In this document: positions 23,658 to 31,933 of the stretch, one piece after another | How positions within the stretch are numbered: position 1 is the stretch's first letter | Layout: every line of letters begins with the position of its first letter | DNA from: Mesorhizobium sp. M7A.F.Ca.US.006.01.1.1 | Lineage (GTDB): Bacteria > Pseudomonadota > Alphaproteobacteria > Rhizobiales > Rhizobiaceae | NCBI RefSeq assembly: GCF_003997935.1 | Contig: NZ_RZQL01000002.1 | Span: 33,382 to 97,381 of the forward strand | Direction: 5' to 3' | DNA: 64,000 nucleotides | Notes under the pieces: model-generated | What the model was told of the DNA's origin: nothing | The model's database searches: none | The model's input: the letters and a program-made list of their open reading frames with translations, nothing else | Program-made: the position numbers and the translations under genes

Positions 23658-23690
23658 GTTTTATATGTAAATATGATTTTGTATATGAAC
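23658..23690. promoter_or_regulatory. Second copy of the IclR-type dyad
   Basis: GTTTTATAT, 16 bases, then ATATGAAC. The left arm is identical to that at 11158-11166 and the spacing is the same; several spacer bases (AAA and TGA) also agree. It lies about 160 bases upstream of the GMC gene start at 23500. Confidence 0.5.
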
Positions 23691-23827
23691 CTATCGAAGT
23701 GTTCCTTTTCACCATCTCCGTCCCCCTGCCAGCGGTTCTCACACCGTCATCGTCCATCGCCTTTTGATAGCGATCGGCTCTCGACAAAAGCGGTGTTTGA
23801 CGTGCTGCCCTTCCACGTCGCCCCCAG

Positions 23828-23852
23828 GGAACAACTGCTTCCATGGAAAGTT
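23828..23852 (+). promoter_or_regulatory. EcfG-type general stress promoter
   Basis: GGAAC (23828-23832), a 16-base spacer, then AGTT (23849-23852). The consensus for the alphaproteobacterial general-stress sigma factor is GGAAC-N16/17-CGTT, so this has one mismatch. It lies 55 bases before the YciF-like start. Confidence 0.5.
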
Positions 23853-23906
23853 AGTCCATGGCTACACCCCCGGTGAGCTTTCACGACAATCCAAGGGAGA
23901 CAAATC

Positions 23907-24425
23907 ATGGCGACTGCAAAAAGAGCGACGACAAAAGGACTGGAGGCTTTGTTCCTCGATGGGCTGAAGGACATTTACTACGCTGAAAAGAAGATACTCA
24001 AAGCCTTGCCGAAGATGGCAAAGGGCGCCGAATCCGAGGAGGTGGCCGCAGCCTTTGAGAAACATCGCATGGAAACCGAGGGCCAGGTCGATCGGCTCGA
24101 GCAAGTGTTCGAACTTATGGACAAACCGGCCCGCGGCAAGACCTGTCCGGCGATCGACGGCATTCTTGAGGAAGGGTCGGAAATCCTCGACGAATACAAG
24201 GGTGAACCCGCGCTGGATGCAGGGCTGGTCGCCGCGGCACAGGCCGTCGAACATTATGAAATCGCGCGCTATGGCACGTTGGTCGCGTGGGCTGAACAGC
24301 TTGGCAAGAGCGACGTGGTCAAGCTCCTCAACGAGACATTGAAAGAGGAGGTCGCGACGGACGAAGCGCTTTCCGGGCTGGGCGAAGGCGGTGTCAATGA
24401 GCGCGCCCTGGAGCAAGCTGCCTAA
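23907..24425 (+). CDS. DUF892 (YciF/YciE-like) ferritin-like stress protein
   Basis: Protein of 172 residues, predicted to be a four-helix ferritin-like bundle. The N-terminal GLEALFLDGLKDIYYAEKKI and the later VEHYEIARYGTL are characteristic of DUF892, with Glu/His residues placed like a di-iron site. GGGAGA precedes the ATG. YciF-type genes belong to the general stress response in many bacteria, and the EcfG-like promoter upstream supports that here. The biochemical role of the family is not established. Confidence 0.9.
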   Translation: MATAKRATTKGLEALFLDGLKDIYYAEKKILKALPKMAKGAESEEVAAAFEKHRMETEGQVDRLEQVFELMDKPARGKTCPAIDGILEEGSEILDEYKGEPALDAGLVAAAQAVEHYEIARYGTLVAWAEQLGKSDVVKLLNETLKEEVATDEALSGLGEGGVNERALEQAA

Positions 24426-24460
24426 CTGGGCGTCCTGACTGGGCGTCCTGACTGGGCGTC
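24425..24460. repeat. Three tandem copies of a 13-base unit
   Basis: ACTGGGCGTCCTG occurs twice and is followed by ACTGGGCGTC, beginning at the stop codon of the YciF-like gene and running into the terminator stem. Confidence 0.75.
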
Positions 24461-24490
24461 GCCCCGGCGCCAAGCCGCCGGGGCGACTTT
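24458..24490 (+). terminator. Rho-independent terminator of the YciF-like gene
   Basis: A perfect 12-base stem, GTCGCCCCGGCG with CGCCGGGGCGAC, a 6-base loop and a short TTT run. Confidence 0.75.
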
Positions 24491-24509
24491 CGCGACTTGC
24501 CGCGGCGTC

Positions 24510-24537
24510 GACCCACCCCGACACTTCGGGGTGGGTC
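24510..24537. terminator. Strong hairpin between convergent genes
   Basis: GACCCACCCCGA and TCGGGGTGGGTC form a perfect 12-base stem with a 4-base loop. It lies 18 bases beyond the stop of the small minus-strand gene at 24556 and probably ends that transcript; no T-run is present on that side. Confidence 0.6.
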
Positions 24538-24555
24538 TGCTGAAATCACCCGCGA

Positions 24556-24753
24556 TCAGCGGTTTTTGTGGCTTTGTTCGCCAGCTTTCACGTGCTGTTC
24601 GTGGGTTCCACCACGCATGCCGGATCCATCGCCCTGCTGCCGTTGACCGCCACCAGCTGCCTGCTGTTGCTGACGGTTTTTATTGTCGTCGTTCTTGTGG
24701 CTCTGCTGGCCTGCCTTTACGTGCTGTTCGTGGCTACCACCTTGATTGGGCAT
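24556..24753 (-). CDS. Small protein with two HEQHVKAGxQSHKN repeats
   Basis: A 65-residue hydrophilic protein. Residues 6-21 (GSHEQHVKAGQQSHKN) and 49-64 (GTHEQHVKAGEQSHKN) are two nearly identical 16-residue repeats, joined by a Gln/Gly/Asn-rich linker. A strong GGAG ribosome-binding site lies 8 bases upstream. No membrane segment or signal peptide is seen. The layout recalls small stress proteins with KGG-like repeats, and it sits beside a YciF-like stress gene. I recognise no function; nucleic-acid binding or a desiccation role would be guesses. Confidence 0.75.
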   Translation of the reverse strand: MPNQGGSHEQHVKAGQQSHKNDDNKNRQQQQAAGGGQRQQGDGSGMRGGTHEQHVKAGEQSHKNR

Positions 24754-24997
24754 TCTTCTTCTCCTTCACAATCCACGAGGCGACAACCGCCTCCCTTGCC
24801 TAAGAAGAGTCAGGCGCGAACGTTCCCTCACGTAATATTTTGTGAAGGACCCTGGTCAGACAAAGCCTGCAATGGATGCCAACCTCGGAGAGCAAACGCA
24901 AATCAAGAAGGCTATTCCTGGAAGTCGACAGCAAGGCGCTTGTCTTGCCTTCCCCAGGATGTCCTCAATCACGCTACTTGTCCGTTGCGTCTACGCA

Positions 24998-25903
24998 TCA
25001 GCCGTCGAGTCGTTTCGGCAATTCGGAGACGAGCGCATCTATTGCCAGCCGTGACCGTAGCGGCAAATATCGGGTCGCCGGCCAGACAGCATAGCATTCC
25101 ATCGACGCACTTGGGCGATCAGCCCACAGTGCAATGAGGGAGCCGGCAAGCAACTTGTCACGGACAAGCCAACAAGGGAGCCAAGCCAAGCCCATGCCAG
25201 CAACCGCGGCGTTCGCGATCGCCTCGAGATCATCGAACCGAAGCCGCGACGTGACCGAGACCTCGACGAGTGCGCCGCTCGTGTCAGGGAGTTGCCAGTC
25301 CTGTCCATGATCGGCGCGCCAATACAGCAACGTGTCATGATCTGCCAAATCCTCGATGACCTCAGGCGCGCCGTGAGCGGCAAGGTAGGCGGGAGCGGCG
25401 CAGAGGACCTTTGGCTGGCTGGTGAGGCGACGCGCTTGCAATCCGGCGCCATTGCCCAGAGCCCCGTTTCGAACCCCGAGATCGATACCCTCCGCGATCA
25501 GATCTACCCGCCTGTCGCTAAAACTCAGATCGAGTTCGAGCCGAGGGTGTTCGCGAGCAAAAGCAAGGAGAATGGGGGCTATGCAATAGCGGCCGAACAG
25601 CACCGGCATCGACACGCGCAACCTGCCGATGACGTCGCGCCTTCCCGATTCGAGAAGTGACTCGCCAGCCCGAAGCTCACCGATCGCACGCAGGCACCGC
25701 TCATAGTACTGCTGGCCGTCCTCCGTCAGATTTTGTGTGCGTGTCGTTCGATTGAAGAGGCGGACACCAAGGCGATCTTCCAGTCGTGCAATGGATTTCC
25801 CGACGGCAGAGCGAGTGAGCGAAAGCCGTTCAGCAGCCTTCGCGAAACCGCCAGCCTCAACGGCTTCGACGAAGACTTGCACCCCGTCAAATCTGTCGCG
25901 CAT
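24998..25903 (-). CDS. LysR-family transcriptional regulator
   Basis: Regulator of 301 residues. Its N-terminal winged helix (FVEAVEAGGFAKAAERLSLT, then RSAVGKSIARLEDRLGVRLF) occupies residues 10-50, and the C-terminal LysR substrate-binding fold follows. The ATG at 25903 gives the usual N-terminus; the frame extends upstream to 25978 without support. It is divergent from the 26086 gene and probably controls the 26086-29335 group. It resembles the DsdC/AaeR-like subgroup that regulates small oxidoreductase genes. Confidence 0.9.
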   Translation of the reverse strand: MRDRFDGVQVFVEAVEAGGFAKAAERLSLTRSAVGKSIARLEDRLGVRLFNRTTRTQNLTEDGQQYYERCLRAIGELRAGESLLESGRRDVIGRLRVSMPVLFGRYCIAPILLAFAREHPRLELDLSFSDRRVDLIAEGIDLGVRNGALGNGAGLQARRLTSQPKVLCAAPAYLAAHGAPEVIEDLADHDTLLYWRADHGQDWQLPDTSGALVEVSVTSRLRFDDLEAIANAAVAGMGLAWLPCWLVRDKLLAGSLIALWADRPSASMECYAVWPATRYLPLRSRLAIDALVSELPKRLDG

Positions 25904-26085
25904 TGAGCAATGCCGCCTCAAGACGATTGTAGAGCGGTGGGAACCAAAAACGGGAAGAACTGTCGCCACTGCTGACACTCATTCTACGCTAGGAACAAAC
26001 CCACGCAAACGATTTTTGGATAGTCGCGCCCGTTGCCCGGCGACTTCAGTTCGTTTGATCCGTCTTCCCAACCAGGAGCCCTACC

Positions 26086-26385
26086 ATGAAACTGCTGTGC
26101 CTCGACATTCCCCAACCCGGCGCCACCATGGAACGGTACCAGCCGCATATGGCGGATGAAGTCCGTCACACTTGGCAGGCCTACAAGAGCGGCATCGTGC
26201 GCGACATCTATTTCCGCCAGGACCGTCCGGGCGTGGCCATCATAGCCGAATGCGACTCGATCGAAGCCGCCAGGCAGGCTCTGCGCGAATTTCCGCTGGC
26301 CAAGGCCGGACTCATTGACTGGGACGTTATTCCGCTTGGTCCTTTCCTCAATTGGGAAGCGCTGTTCGCGTCCGCGAACGCCTGA
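26086..26385 (+). CDS. Muconolactone isomerase-like small protein
   Basis: A 99-residue protein of the ferredoxin-like dimeric alpha/beta-barrel fold. It shows AYKSGIVRDIYFRQDRPGVA and then FPLAKAGLIDWDVIPL, which match proteins annotated as muconolactone delta-isomerase-like. AGGAG lies 8 bases before the ATG. It is the first gene rightward of the LysR regulator and is followed by an alcohol dehydrogenase. The activity is not proven for this subfamily. Confidence 0.75.
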   Translation: MKLLCLDIPQPGATMERYQPHMADEVRHTWQAYKSGIVRDIYFRQDRPGVAIIAECDSIEAARQALREFPLAKAGLIDWDVIPLGPFLNWEALFASANA

Positions 26386-26483
26386 GACTTCGCGAAATCA
26401 CTGAGCTGCGCCTGCCGCATTCGGCCGCCGCAGCAGCTTTCGTCCGCGCTCGATGGCGCCAGGATCGATAAGGAATACAGACA

Positions 26484-27533
26484 ATGAAAGTGCTGGGCTA
26501 TTCCGCTCCATCGGCCAGTGGGGCTCTCGAGCCTTTCGTGTTCGAGCGGCGCGCTGCGCGGCCCGACGATGTCGTGATCGACATCCTCTATTGCGGGGTC
26601 TGCCATACGGACCTGCACCTGGCGCGCAATCACTTTGGCTTCACGAGCTATCCCATCGTTCCCGGCCACGAGATCATCGGAAAGGTTCGACAGGTCGGTG
26701 AGAAGGTCAGTCGCTTCAAGGCCGGTGACATGGTCGGCGTCGGATGCCTTGTCGACTCATGCCAGCATTGCAAACCCTGCCTCAAGGGATGGGAGCAGGA
26801 CTGCGCCGAAGGCGCGACCTTTACCTACGCCAGCCGCGACAGGCACGATGGCACCGTCACCCATGGCGGCTACTCCGATTCCATCGTCGTCCGTGATAGA
26901 TTCGTTCTCGCTCTCCCCGATGGACTCGACCCGGCCGGGGCCGCGCCGCTCTTGTGCGCCGGCATCACCACCTGGTCGCCACTCCACCGCTGGAATGTCC
27001 GCGAAGGCAGCAAGGTCGCCGTAGTCGGCCTCGGCGGCCTTGGCCATATGGCGCTGAAGTTGGCAAAGGCGCTCGGCGCCGACGTCACGCTGTTCACCCG
27101 GTCAACCGGCAAGGATGAAGACGCCTTCCGGCTTGGTGCCGATCATGTGGTGCTGTCGAGCGATCCGGCCCAGATGGCGGCTGTCGCCGGCCGCTTCGAC
27201 ATGATCATCGACACCGTTCCTTACGACCACGACGTCAACCCGTATTTGCCCACGCTTGCGCTGGAGGGCGTGCTTGTCCTGATTGGCTATATGGGGCCGC
27301 TGGGCACTTCGGTAAACGCCGGCGGGGTCGTGCACGGCCGCAAGGCAATCTCGGGATCGTTCATCGGCGGCGTCGCCGAGACCCAGCAGATGCTCGATTT
27401 CTGCGGCCAGCACGGCATCGTCTCCGATGTCGAGATCATTCCAATCCAGCAGATCAATCAAGCCTATGAGCGCATGTTGAAGAGCGATGTGAAGTATCGC
27501 TTCGTCATCGACATGGCCTCGCTGAAATCATGA
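26484..27533 (+). CDS. Zinc-dependent alcohol dehydrogenase, YahK/cinnamyl-alcohol type
   Basis: Medium-chain dehydrogenase/reductase of 349 residues. The catalytic zinc ligands are in CGVCHTDLH and GHE. The structural zinc has four cysteines (CQHCKPCLKGWEQDC), and the cofactor loop is GLGGLGHMALKLAKALGA. The pattern and length match YahK and related NADPH-dependent aldehyde reductases. It is probably co-transcribed with the flanking genes under the LysR regulator, reducing or oxidising an aromatic or aliphatic aldehyde. Confidence 0.92.
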   Translation: MKVLGYSAPSASGALEPFVFERRAARPDDVVIDILYCGVCHTDLHLARNHFGFTSYPIVPGHEIIGKVRQVGEKVSRFKAGDMVGVGCLVDSCQHCKPCLKGWEQDCAEGATFTYASRDRHDGTVTHGGYSDSIVVRDRFVLALPDGLDPAGAAPLLCAGITTWSPLHRWNVREGSKVAVVGLGGLGHMALKLAKALGADVTLFTRSTGKDEDAFRLGADHVVLSSDPAQMAAVAGRFDMIIDTVPYDHDVNPYLPTLALEGVLVLIGYMGPLGTSVNAGGVVHGRKAISGSFIGGVAETQQMLDFCGQHGIVSDVEIIPIQQINQAYERMLKSDVKYRFVIDMASLKS

Positions 27534-27544
27534 GGACCAGGACA

Positions 27545-28233
27545 ATGCCAGACACTATCAAGCCCATTCTTTGCGTCGTCACCAGTCATCCGATCCGCGG
27601 CGACAGCGGCGAACCGACAGGCTTCGCCATGGTCGAGCTTACGCATCCTCTTGCGGTGTTCCGCGAGGCCGCATTCCGGTCGAGATCGCCTCGATCCGCG
27701 GTGGACATCCACCGATCGACTTCTTCGACCTCAAGGATCCGGTCAACGACCGCTTCTGGCACGACCAGGAATTCCGCGGCGCGCTCGCCCACTCGCTGAT
27801 CCTGGGCGAACTCGACCCGTCACGTTATTCGGCAGTCTTCTTCGCCGGCGGCCACAGCACGATGTGGGACTTCGCCGACAACGCGGCTGTCCAGCGCACG
27901 ATCCGCGAGATCTACGAAGCAGGCGGCATTGTGTCCGCCGTCTGCCATGGCCCGGCCGCGCTGGTGAACGCGACGCTCTCCGACGCCAGCTATCTCGTCG
28001 CCGGCAAGAAGCTGGCCGCCTTTACCGACGAGGAGGAAGCGGAGGTCAAGTACACGAAAGTCGTGCCTTATCTGCTAGCGACCGTGCTCAAGGAGCGAGG
28101 CGCGCTGCACCAGCCGGCGCCGAACTGGACGGAAAAGGTTGTGGTCGATGGTCGCCTGATCACAGGCCAGAATCCGGCGTCGGCGCACGGTGTCGGCCAG
28201 GCAGTCGTCGACAAGCTGACCGCAAAGTCCTGA
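27545..28233 (+). pseudogene. DJ-1/PfpI-family protein with a single-base frameshift
   Basis: The first frame, from the ATG at 27545, reads ILCVVTSHPIRGDSGEPTGF and ends in LAVFREA. The second frame continues IPVEIASIRGGHPPIDFFDL to the stop at 28233. The nucleophile motif AVCHGPAAL is in the second frame. Loss of one G near 27671 (GCCGCATTCC where GCCGGCATTCC is expected) breaks the frame. With the base restored the protein would be about 229 residues, the normal size for this class I amidotransferase-like family (Hsp31/YhbO type glyoxalase or deglycase). It is either a recent pseudogene or a sequencing error. Confidence 0.85.
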
Positions 28234-28327
28234 GTGACGATATCCGGCGGTTGATCTTAAGGCGGCGTGTTCGGCAGGGCCGCTGTCAAGCCAACGAGTA
28301 TGGCTGTACGGTTACGAAGGAGCAGAA

Positions 28328-29335
28328 ATGAAGATCATCGCGATCGAAGAGCATGCCCTTCCCGATGAGGTGCAACATGCGTGGAACACCATTCCCGGCG
28401 CCGACGACGGAACACTCGGGCTCAATCCAGGGATCCTCGGCAGTCGCCTTGCCGATCTCGGCGAACAGCGGCTGGCGCTGATGGACGAAACAGGCGTCGA
28501 CGTGCAGGTCCTCTCCCTGACGACGCCCGGCCTCAACAACCTCGGGCACCACGCCGTCGATCTGGCCCGCCGGGTTAACGATCTCCTGGCTGAAACCGTG
28601 GCCTCGAAGCCATCCCGCTTCCAGGCACTGGCAGTGCTGCCATCCACGAGCCCCGACGCAGCCGCGCAGGAGCTCAAGCGCTGTGTCGACGAGCTCGGCT
28701 GCAAGGGCGCCATTCTCTATGGACGCGTCCGTGAGAGGAACCTGGACCATGCGATCTTCGAGCCGACATTCGCCTGCGCGGCGGAGCTGGGCGTCCCGCT
28801 GCTGATCCATCCCCAGATTCCGCAAGCGAGCGTTCGCAACGCCTATTATGCGGGATTCAGCACACCGATCGACCTTGCCTTGTCGACCTTTGGTCTTGGA
28901 TGGCACTACGAAGCCGGCATCCAGTTTGTCCGCGTCGTCCTGGCCGGGGTATTCGACCGGCACCCCAACCTCCAGATGATTCTCGGCCACTGGGGCGAAG
29001 TGGTGATCTTCTATCTCGAGCGGCTCGCGATGCTGGATCGGGTGTCGGGGTTGCAGCGGCCCTTTGTCGATTACGTCCGCAACAATCTCTATCTGACCGC
29101 CAGCGGCATGTTCAGCCCGGCCTATCTGCAGCAAGCGATCGGCGCCGTAGGTCCCGACCGCATCCTGTTTTCGACGGATTATCCCTATCAGTATCGCCCA
29201 GGAGGCGACGCGCGACGTTTCATAGAGGATCTGACGCTCGGCAGTGCCGATAAGGCCAGGTTTGCTCATGAAAACTGGGAGCGTTTGACCAGGAATTCGG
29301 GCTCGCAACCTGACGCAATTCCGTCGGGCGCATAG
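28328..29335 (+). CDS. Amidohydrolase-2 family protein, ACMSD/resorcylate decarboxylase-like
   Basis: TIM-barrel metal enzyme of 335 residues. It has the N-terminal IAIEEHAL motif (metal ligands Glu/His), LIHPQ, ILGHWGE and the metal Asp in STDYPY. This order is that of gamma-resorcylate and 2,3-dihydroxybenzoate decarboxylases and of ACMSD. AAGGAG precedes the ATG. In the same group lie a muconolactone isomerase-like gene and an alcohol dehydrogenase, which fits degradation of an aromatic compound. The substrate is not determined. Confidence 0.85.
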   Translation: MKIIAIEEHALPDEVQHAWNTIPGADDGTLGLNPGILGSRLADLGEQRLALMDETGVDVQVLSLTTPGLNNLGHHAVDLARRVNDLLAETVASKPSRFQALAVLPSTSPDAAAQELKRCVDELGCKGAILYGRVRERNLDHAIFEPTFACAAELGVPLLIHPQIPQASVRNAYYAGFSTPIDLALSTFGLGWHYEAGIQFVRVVLAGVFDRHPNLQMILGHWGEVVIFYLERLAMLDRVSGLQRPFVDYVRNNLYLTASGMFSPAYLQQAIGAVGPDRILFSTDYPYQYRPGGDARRFIEDLTLGSADKARFAHENWERLTRNSGSQPDAIPSGA

Positions 29336-29414
29336 CCAAGCTTGCCGGTCATGGCGTGCGCACATCAAAAAGCCCGGTCGACGCACCTTTCAATTCATTG
29401 GAAGGACGCACGGT

Positions 29415-29780
29415 CGAACCATCCGGCCCTCAATGTGATCATCAACAATGCCGAGGTTCAGCATCGGCGCGACTTCAACAATGATCCGGAGGCCGACACT
29501 CTCGACCAGGAGGTGGCAATCAACCTCACGGCGCCGATCCATCTGGCCGTCGAACTGCTGCCAACCCTGAGGTGGCACGAGCAGGCCTACATCATCAACG
29601 TCAGCTCGGCTTGGCGTTTTCGCCAATGGCGGATGTTCCCGTCTATTGCGCCACCAAGGCCGCGATCCATTCCTTTACGCTCAGTCTGCGCCATCAATTG
29701 AGGAGGTGCTTGTCGGTATTTCGGCCGATACGCGCCGGATGGACGAAGCTTTGTTCGAGCGGATGAACAATCGCTCCTGA
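29415..29780 (+). pseudogene. Decayed short-chain dehydrogenase, DltE-like
   Basis: The pieces NHPALNVIINNAEVQ, INLTAPIHLAVELLPTL and IINVSSA are in one frame, and then LAFSPMADVPVYCATKAAIH, FTLSLRHQL in the next. The shift near 29613 again looks like loss of one G. A third frame, EVLVGISADTRRMDEALFER, reaches a stop at 29778-29780 after a gap of roughly 60 missing residues. The N-terminal nucleotide-binding part is absent. The catalytic YxxxK (YCATK) is still visible. This is a true decayed gene, not a single error. Confidence 0.8.
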
Positions 29781-29794
29781 GCCGCCATGCTATG

Positions 29795-29822
29795 GGATTG
29801 CCGTCGCGGGTTGCGGCAATCC
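29795..29822. terminator. Hairpin between the pseudogene and the convergent SDR
   Basis: GGATTGCCG and CGGCAATCC form a 9-base stem around a 10-base loop, without a T-run. It may end transcripts from either side. Confidence 0.4.
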
Positions 29823-29894
29823 GCTCGTGGCCACGTGTCCTCGAGGTTTGTCAGCCATGCCCCCGGGCCGGATACAGACGAGTGAAAGCGCGCG

Positions 29895-30689
29895 CTAGGC
29901 TATTGTCCGGACGACACCACCGTCGACACGCAAGGAAGCGCCTGTCGTCGCCGACGCCTGCTCTGAGCAGACATAGACGACCAGGTTTGCGACTTCTTCG
30001 GTTGTCGCAAAGCGATTGAGGAGCGATGTCGGGCGCATCGTCTTCAAGAACTGCTGCTCGGCCGCCTGTTGCGTAATGCCTTGCTCTTTTGCGGCCGCCT
30101 TCATCCAACCGCTCATGATCTCCGAATTCGTCGGACCAGGGAGAACCGAATTGACGGTGACGCCCGTTCCGCCGACCTCCTCGGCCAGTCCCCTCGCGAT
30201 GGCGAGCTGAGCGGTCTTGGTCATGGCGTAATCGATCATGTCCTTGGGGATTGCGAGCGCGGACTCGCTGCTGATGAACACGACACGCCCCCAGCCGCGC
30301 TTCGCCATGCCCGACGCATAGTGGCGGGAAGCGCGGACGCCGCTCATGACGTTGAGCTCGAAGAGGTCAATCCACTCCTTGTCGGCAATATCGAAGAACG
30401 GCTTCGGGCGCCCCGTGCCCACATTGTTGACGAGGATATCCGCATCCGGCGCCCGCGCGAACAGCTCGGCCGCGCCTTCCGGAGTGGCAAGATCGGCGAC
30501 GACACCGACCAATTCGCTTTTCGGGAAAAGGGCGCGCAACTCGCGAAGCGTTGCGGCGACCCTGTCCTCGCGGCGACCGTTGATGACGACCGAGGCGCCC
30601 GCACGCGCCAACCCTTCGGCAATGGCTCGGCCAATGCCCGCCGTAGACCCGGTAACAACCGCCTTGCGTCCAGTACTATCGATATTCAT
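29895..30689 (-). CDS. Short-chain dehydrogenase/reductase
   Basis: Oxidoreductase of 264 residues with TGSTAGIGRAIAEGL (cofactor binding), NNVGTG and a C-terminal end typical of the family (ASATTGASLRVDGGV). The active-site region reads ISSESALAIPKDMIDYAMTK, giving the Ser-Tyr-Lys triad. The ATG at 30689 follows AAGGGA. It is divergent from a LysR regulator at 30793, which probably controls it. The substrate is unknown. Confidence 0.9.
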   Translation of the reverse strand: MNIDSTGRKAVVTGSTAGIGRAIAEGLARAGASVVINGRREDRVAATLRELRALFPKSELVGVVADLATPEGAAELFARAPDADILVNNVGTGRPKPFFDIADKEWIDLFELNVMSGVRASRHYASGMAKRGWGRVVFISSESALAIPKDMIDYAMTKTAQLAIARGLAEEVGGTGVTVNSVLPGPTNSEIMSGWMKAAAKEQGITQQAAEQQFLKTMRPTSLLNRFATTEEVANLVVYVCSEQASATTGASLRVDGGVVRTIA

Positions 30690-30792
30690 GGCAGATTCCC
30701 TTTCAAGCGTTGGTAGACGCCTCATCTAGGTCATGTGAAAAACATTGATAATAATACAAATCTCCATAAGATTGATGCCGAAGGAGAATATA

Positions 30793-31683
30793 ATGGGCCG
30801 ATTTCACGAGTTGAGTGCCTTTATCGCGGTGGTCGAATCGGGCGGCTTTTCGGCCGCTGCGCGCCGGATCGGCGAGTCACAGCCCGCTGTCAGCAAGGCA
30901 ATCGCCGCGCTCGAGAAACGCCTCGGCGTGGCGCTGTTCAATCGGAGCACCCGCAGCGTGACCCTGACGGATCAGGGGCAGCGATACTATGACCGGACGA
31001 AGCCGCTGGTTGATGAAATCGACGATGCCGATAGCGAACTCACGAGCAGCACGCAGACTGTTTCGGGCCTGATCAGGATCAGCGCGGCCTCCACATTTGG
31101 CCGCCTGCATATCCTGCCGCTGATACCCGAGTTGTTGTCGCTTTATCCCGGCCTTCAGGTGGATCTCGTTCTTTCGGATTTCGTGCGAGACATGGTGGAA
31201 GATCGGATCGACCTGGCGATCAGGGTGGGGCCTGTCGAAGACTCGGACGCGGTTGTCCGCCGGGTGGCGGTCACGCCCCTCGTTTGCGTCGGATCCCGTC
31301 GCTATTTCGAGAAGCATGGGATGCCGAGGTCCCCCGCAGACCTGAGTAAGCACAATTGCCTTCTATACGGTGGCCTGACGGAATTGGCGAAATGGCCGTT
31401 TACAGGCCCACACGGACGGTTCAGCGTGACCGTTCGCGGCAACTTATCGTCCAACAGCGTCGAAACGATCCGGGCTGGGGTTCTAGCCGGCGTCGGAATC
31501 GGCCTCTTCGCCAAGGTCTCGCTCGCCGATGAGCTCAATCATCCTGACGTGATCACGATACTCGACGACTTTCTCGACGACGTCAGAGACATCAGCCTCG
31601 TCTGGCCGAAGCGTCGGTTCGTGCCGGCACGCGTGCGCCGCGCGACCGACTTCTTTGCAGCAGCCGTCCCGCAGCGACTCTAG
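30793..31683 (+). CDS. LysR-family transcriptional regulator
   Basis: Regulator of 296 residues with a winged helix at the N-terminus (FIAVVESGGFSAAARRIGES, QPAVSKAIAALEKRLGVALF) and a substrate-binding domain. GGAG lies 8 bases before the ATG at 30793; the frame is open from 30745 without a better start. It faces the SDR gene at 29895 across about 100 AT-rich bases. The close likeness to CrgA/DsdC-type regulators of SDR genes suggests local control. Confidence 0.9.
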   Translation: MGRFHELSAFIAVVESGGFSAAARRIGESQPAVSKAIAALEKRLGVALFNRSTRSVTLTDQGQRYYDRTKPLVDEIDDADSELTSSTQTVSGLIRISAASTFGRLHILPLIPELLSLYPGLQVDLVLSDFVRDMVEDRIDLAIRVGPVEDSDAVVRRVAVTPLVCVGSRRYFEKHGMPRSPADLSKHNCLLYGGLTELAKWPFTGPHGRFSVTVRGNLSSNSVETIRAGVLAGVGIGLFAKVSLADELNHPDVITILDDFLDDVRDISLVWPKRRFVPARVRRATDFFAAAVPQRL

Positions 31684-31933
31684 CCCAGGCCGAAGTAACG
31701 CCTATCGCCATCGGTGGGGAGCTTCGCCTGCTGCGCAAACAGTGCAAAGCTGTTGACTGACGCGCCAACTATCGGAACCAATGGGGCTTTTTTCACCTTG
31801 CAGCCGACGGTGCGCCCAAGTCGTCTCGAAAAGTACCGTCACCGGTCCGTCCGTCGATCTCGAACATCTCGATCAGGAACCCGCACCTCCGGCGCGGTTG
31901 CAACGCTAGCCCTATAAATGTCCGGGGGGCGGC

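Larger units (their letters stand above)
23501..23906. other. Divergent promoter region between the GMC and YciF-like genes
   Basis: About 400 bases without a gene. It holds an AT-rich stretch at 23640-23700 with the IclR-like dyad (23658-23690) and, near its right end, an EcfG-like promoter (23828-23852). Confidence 0.5.

Noticed and set aside
24822..24826. A GGAAC box on the minus strand upstream of the 65-residue gene, as a second EcfG promoter
   Set aside because: No CGTT-like element lies 16-17 bases downstream, so only half of the promoter is present.
31684..31933. A 67-codon plus-strand frame in the gap between two LysR genes
   Set aside because: No ribosome-binding site, no motif, and Arg/Ser-rich chance composition.
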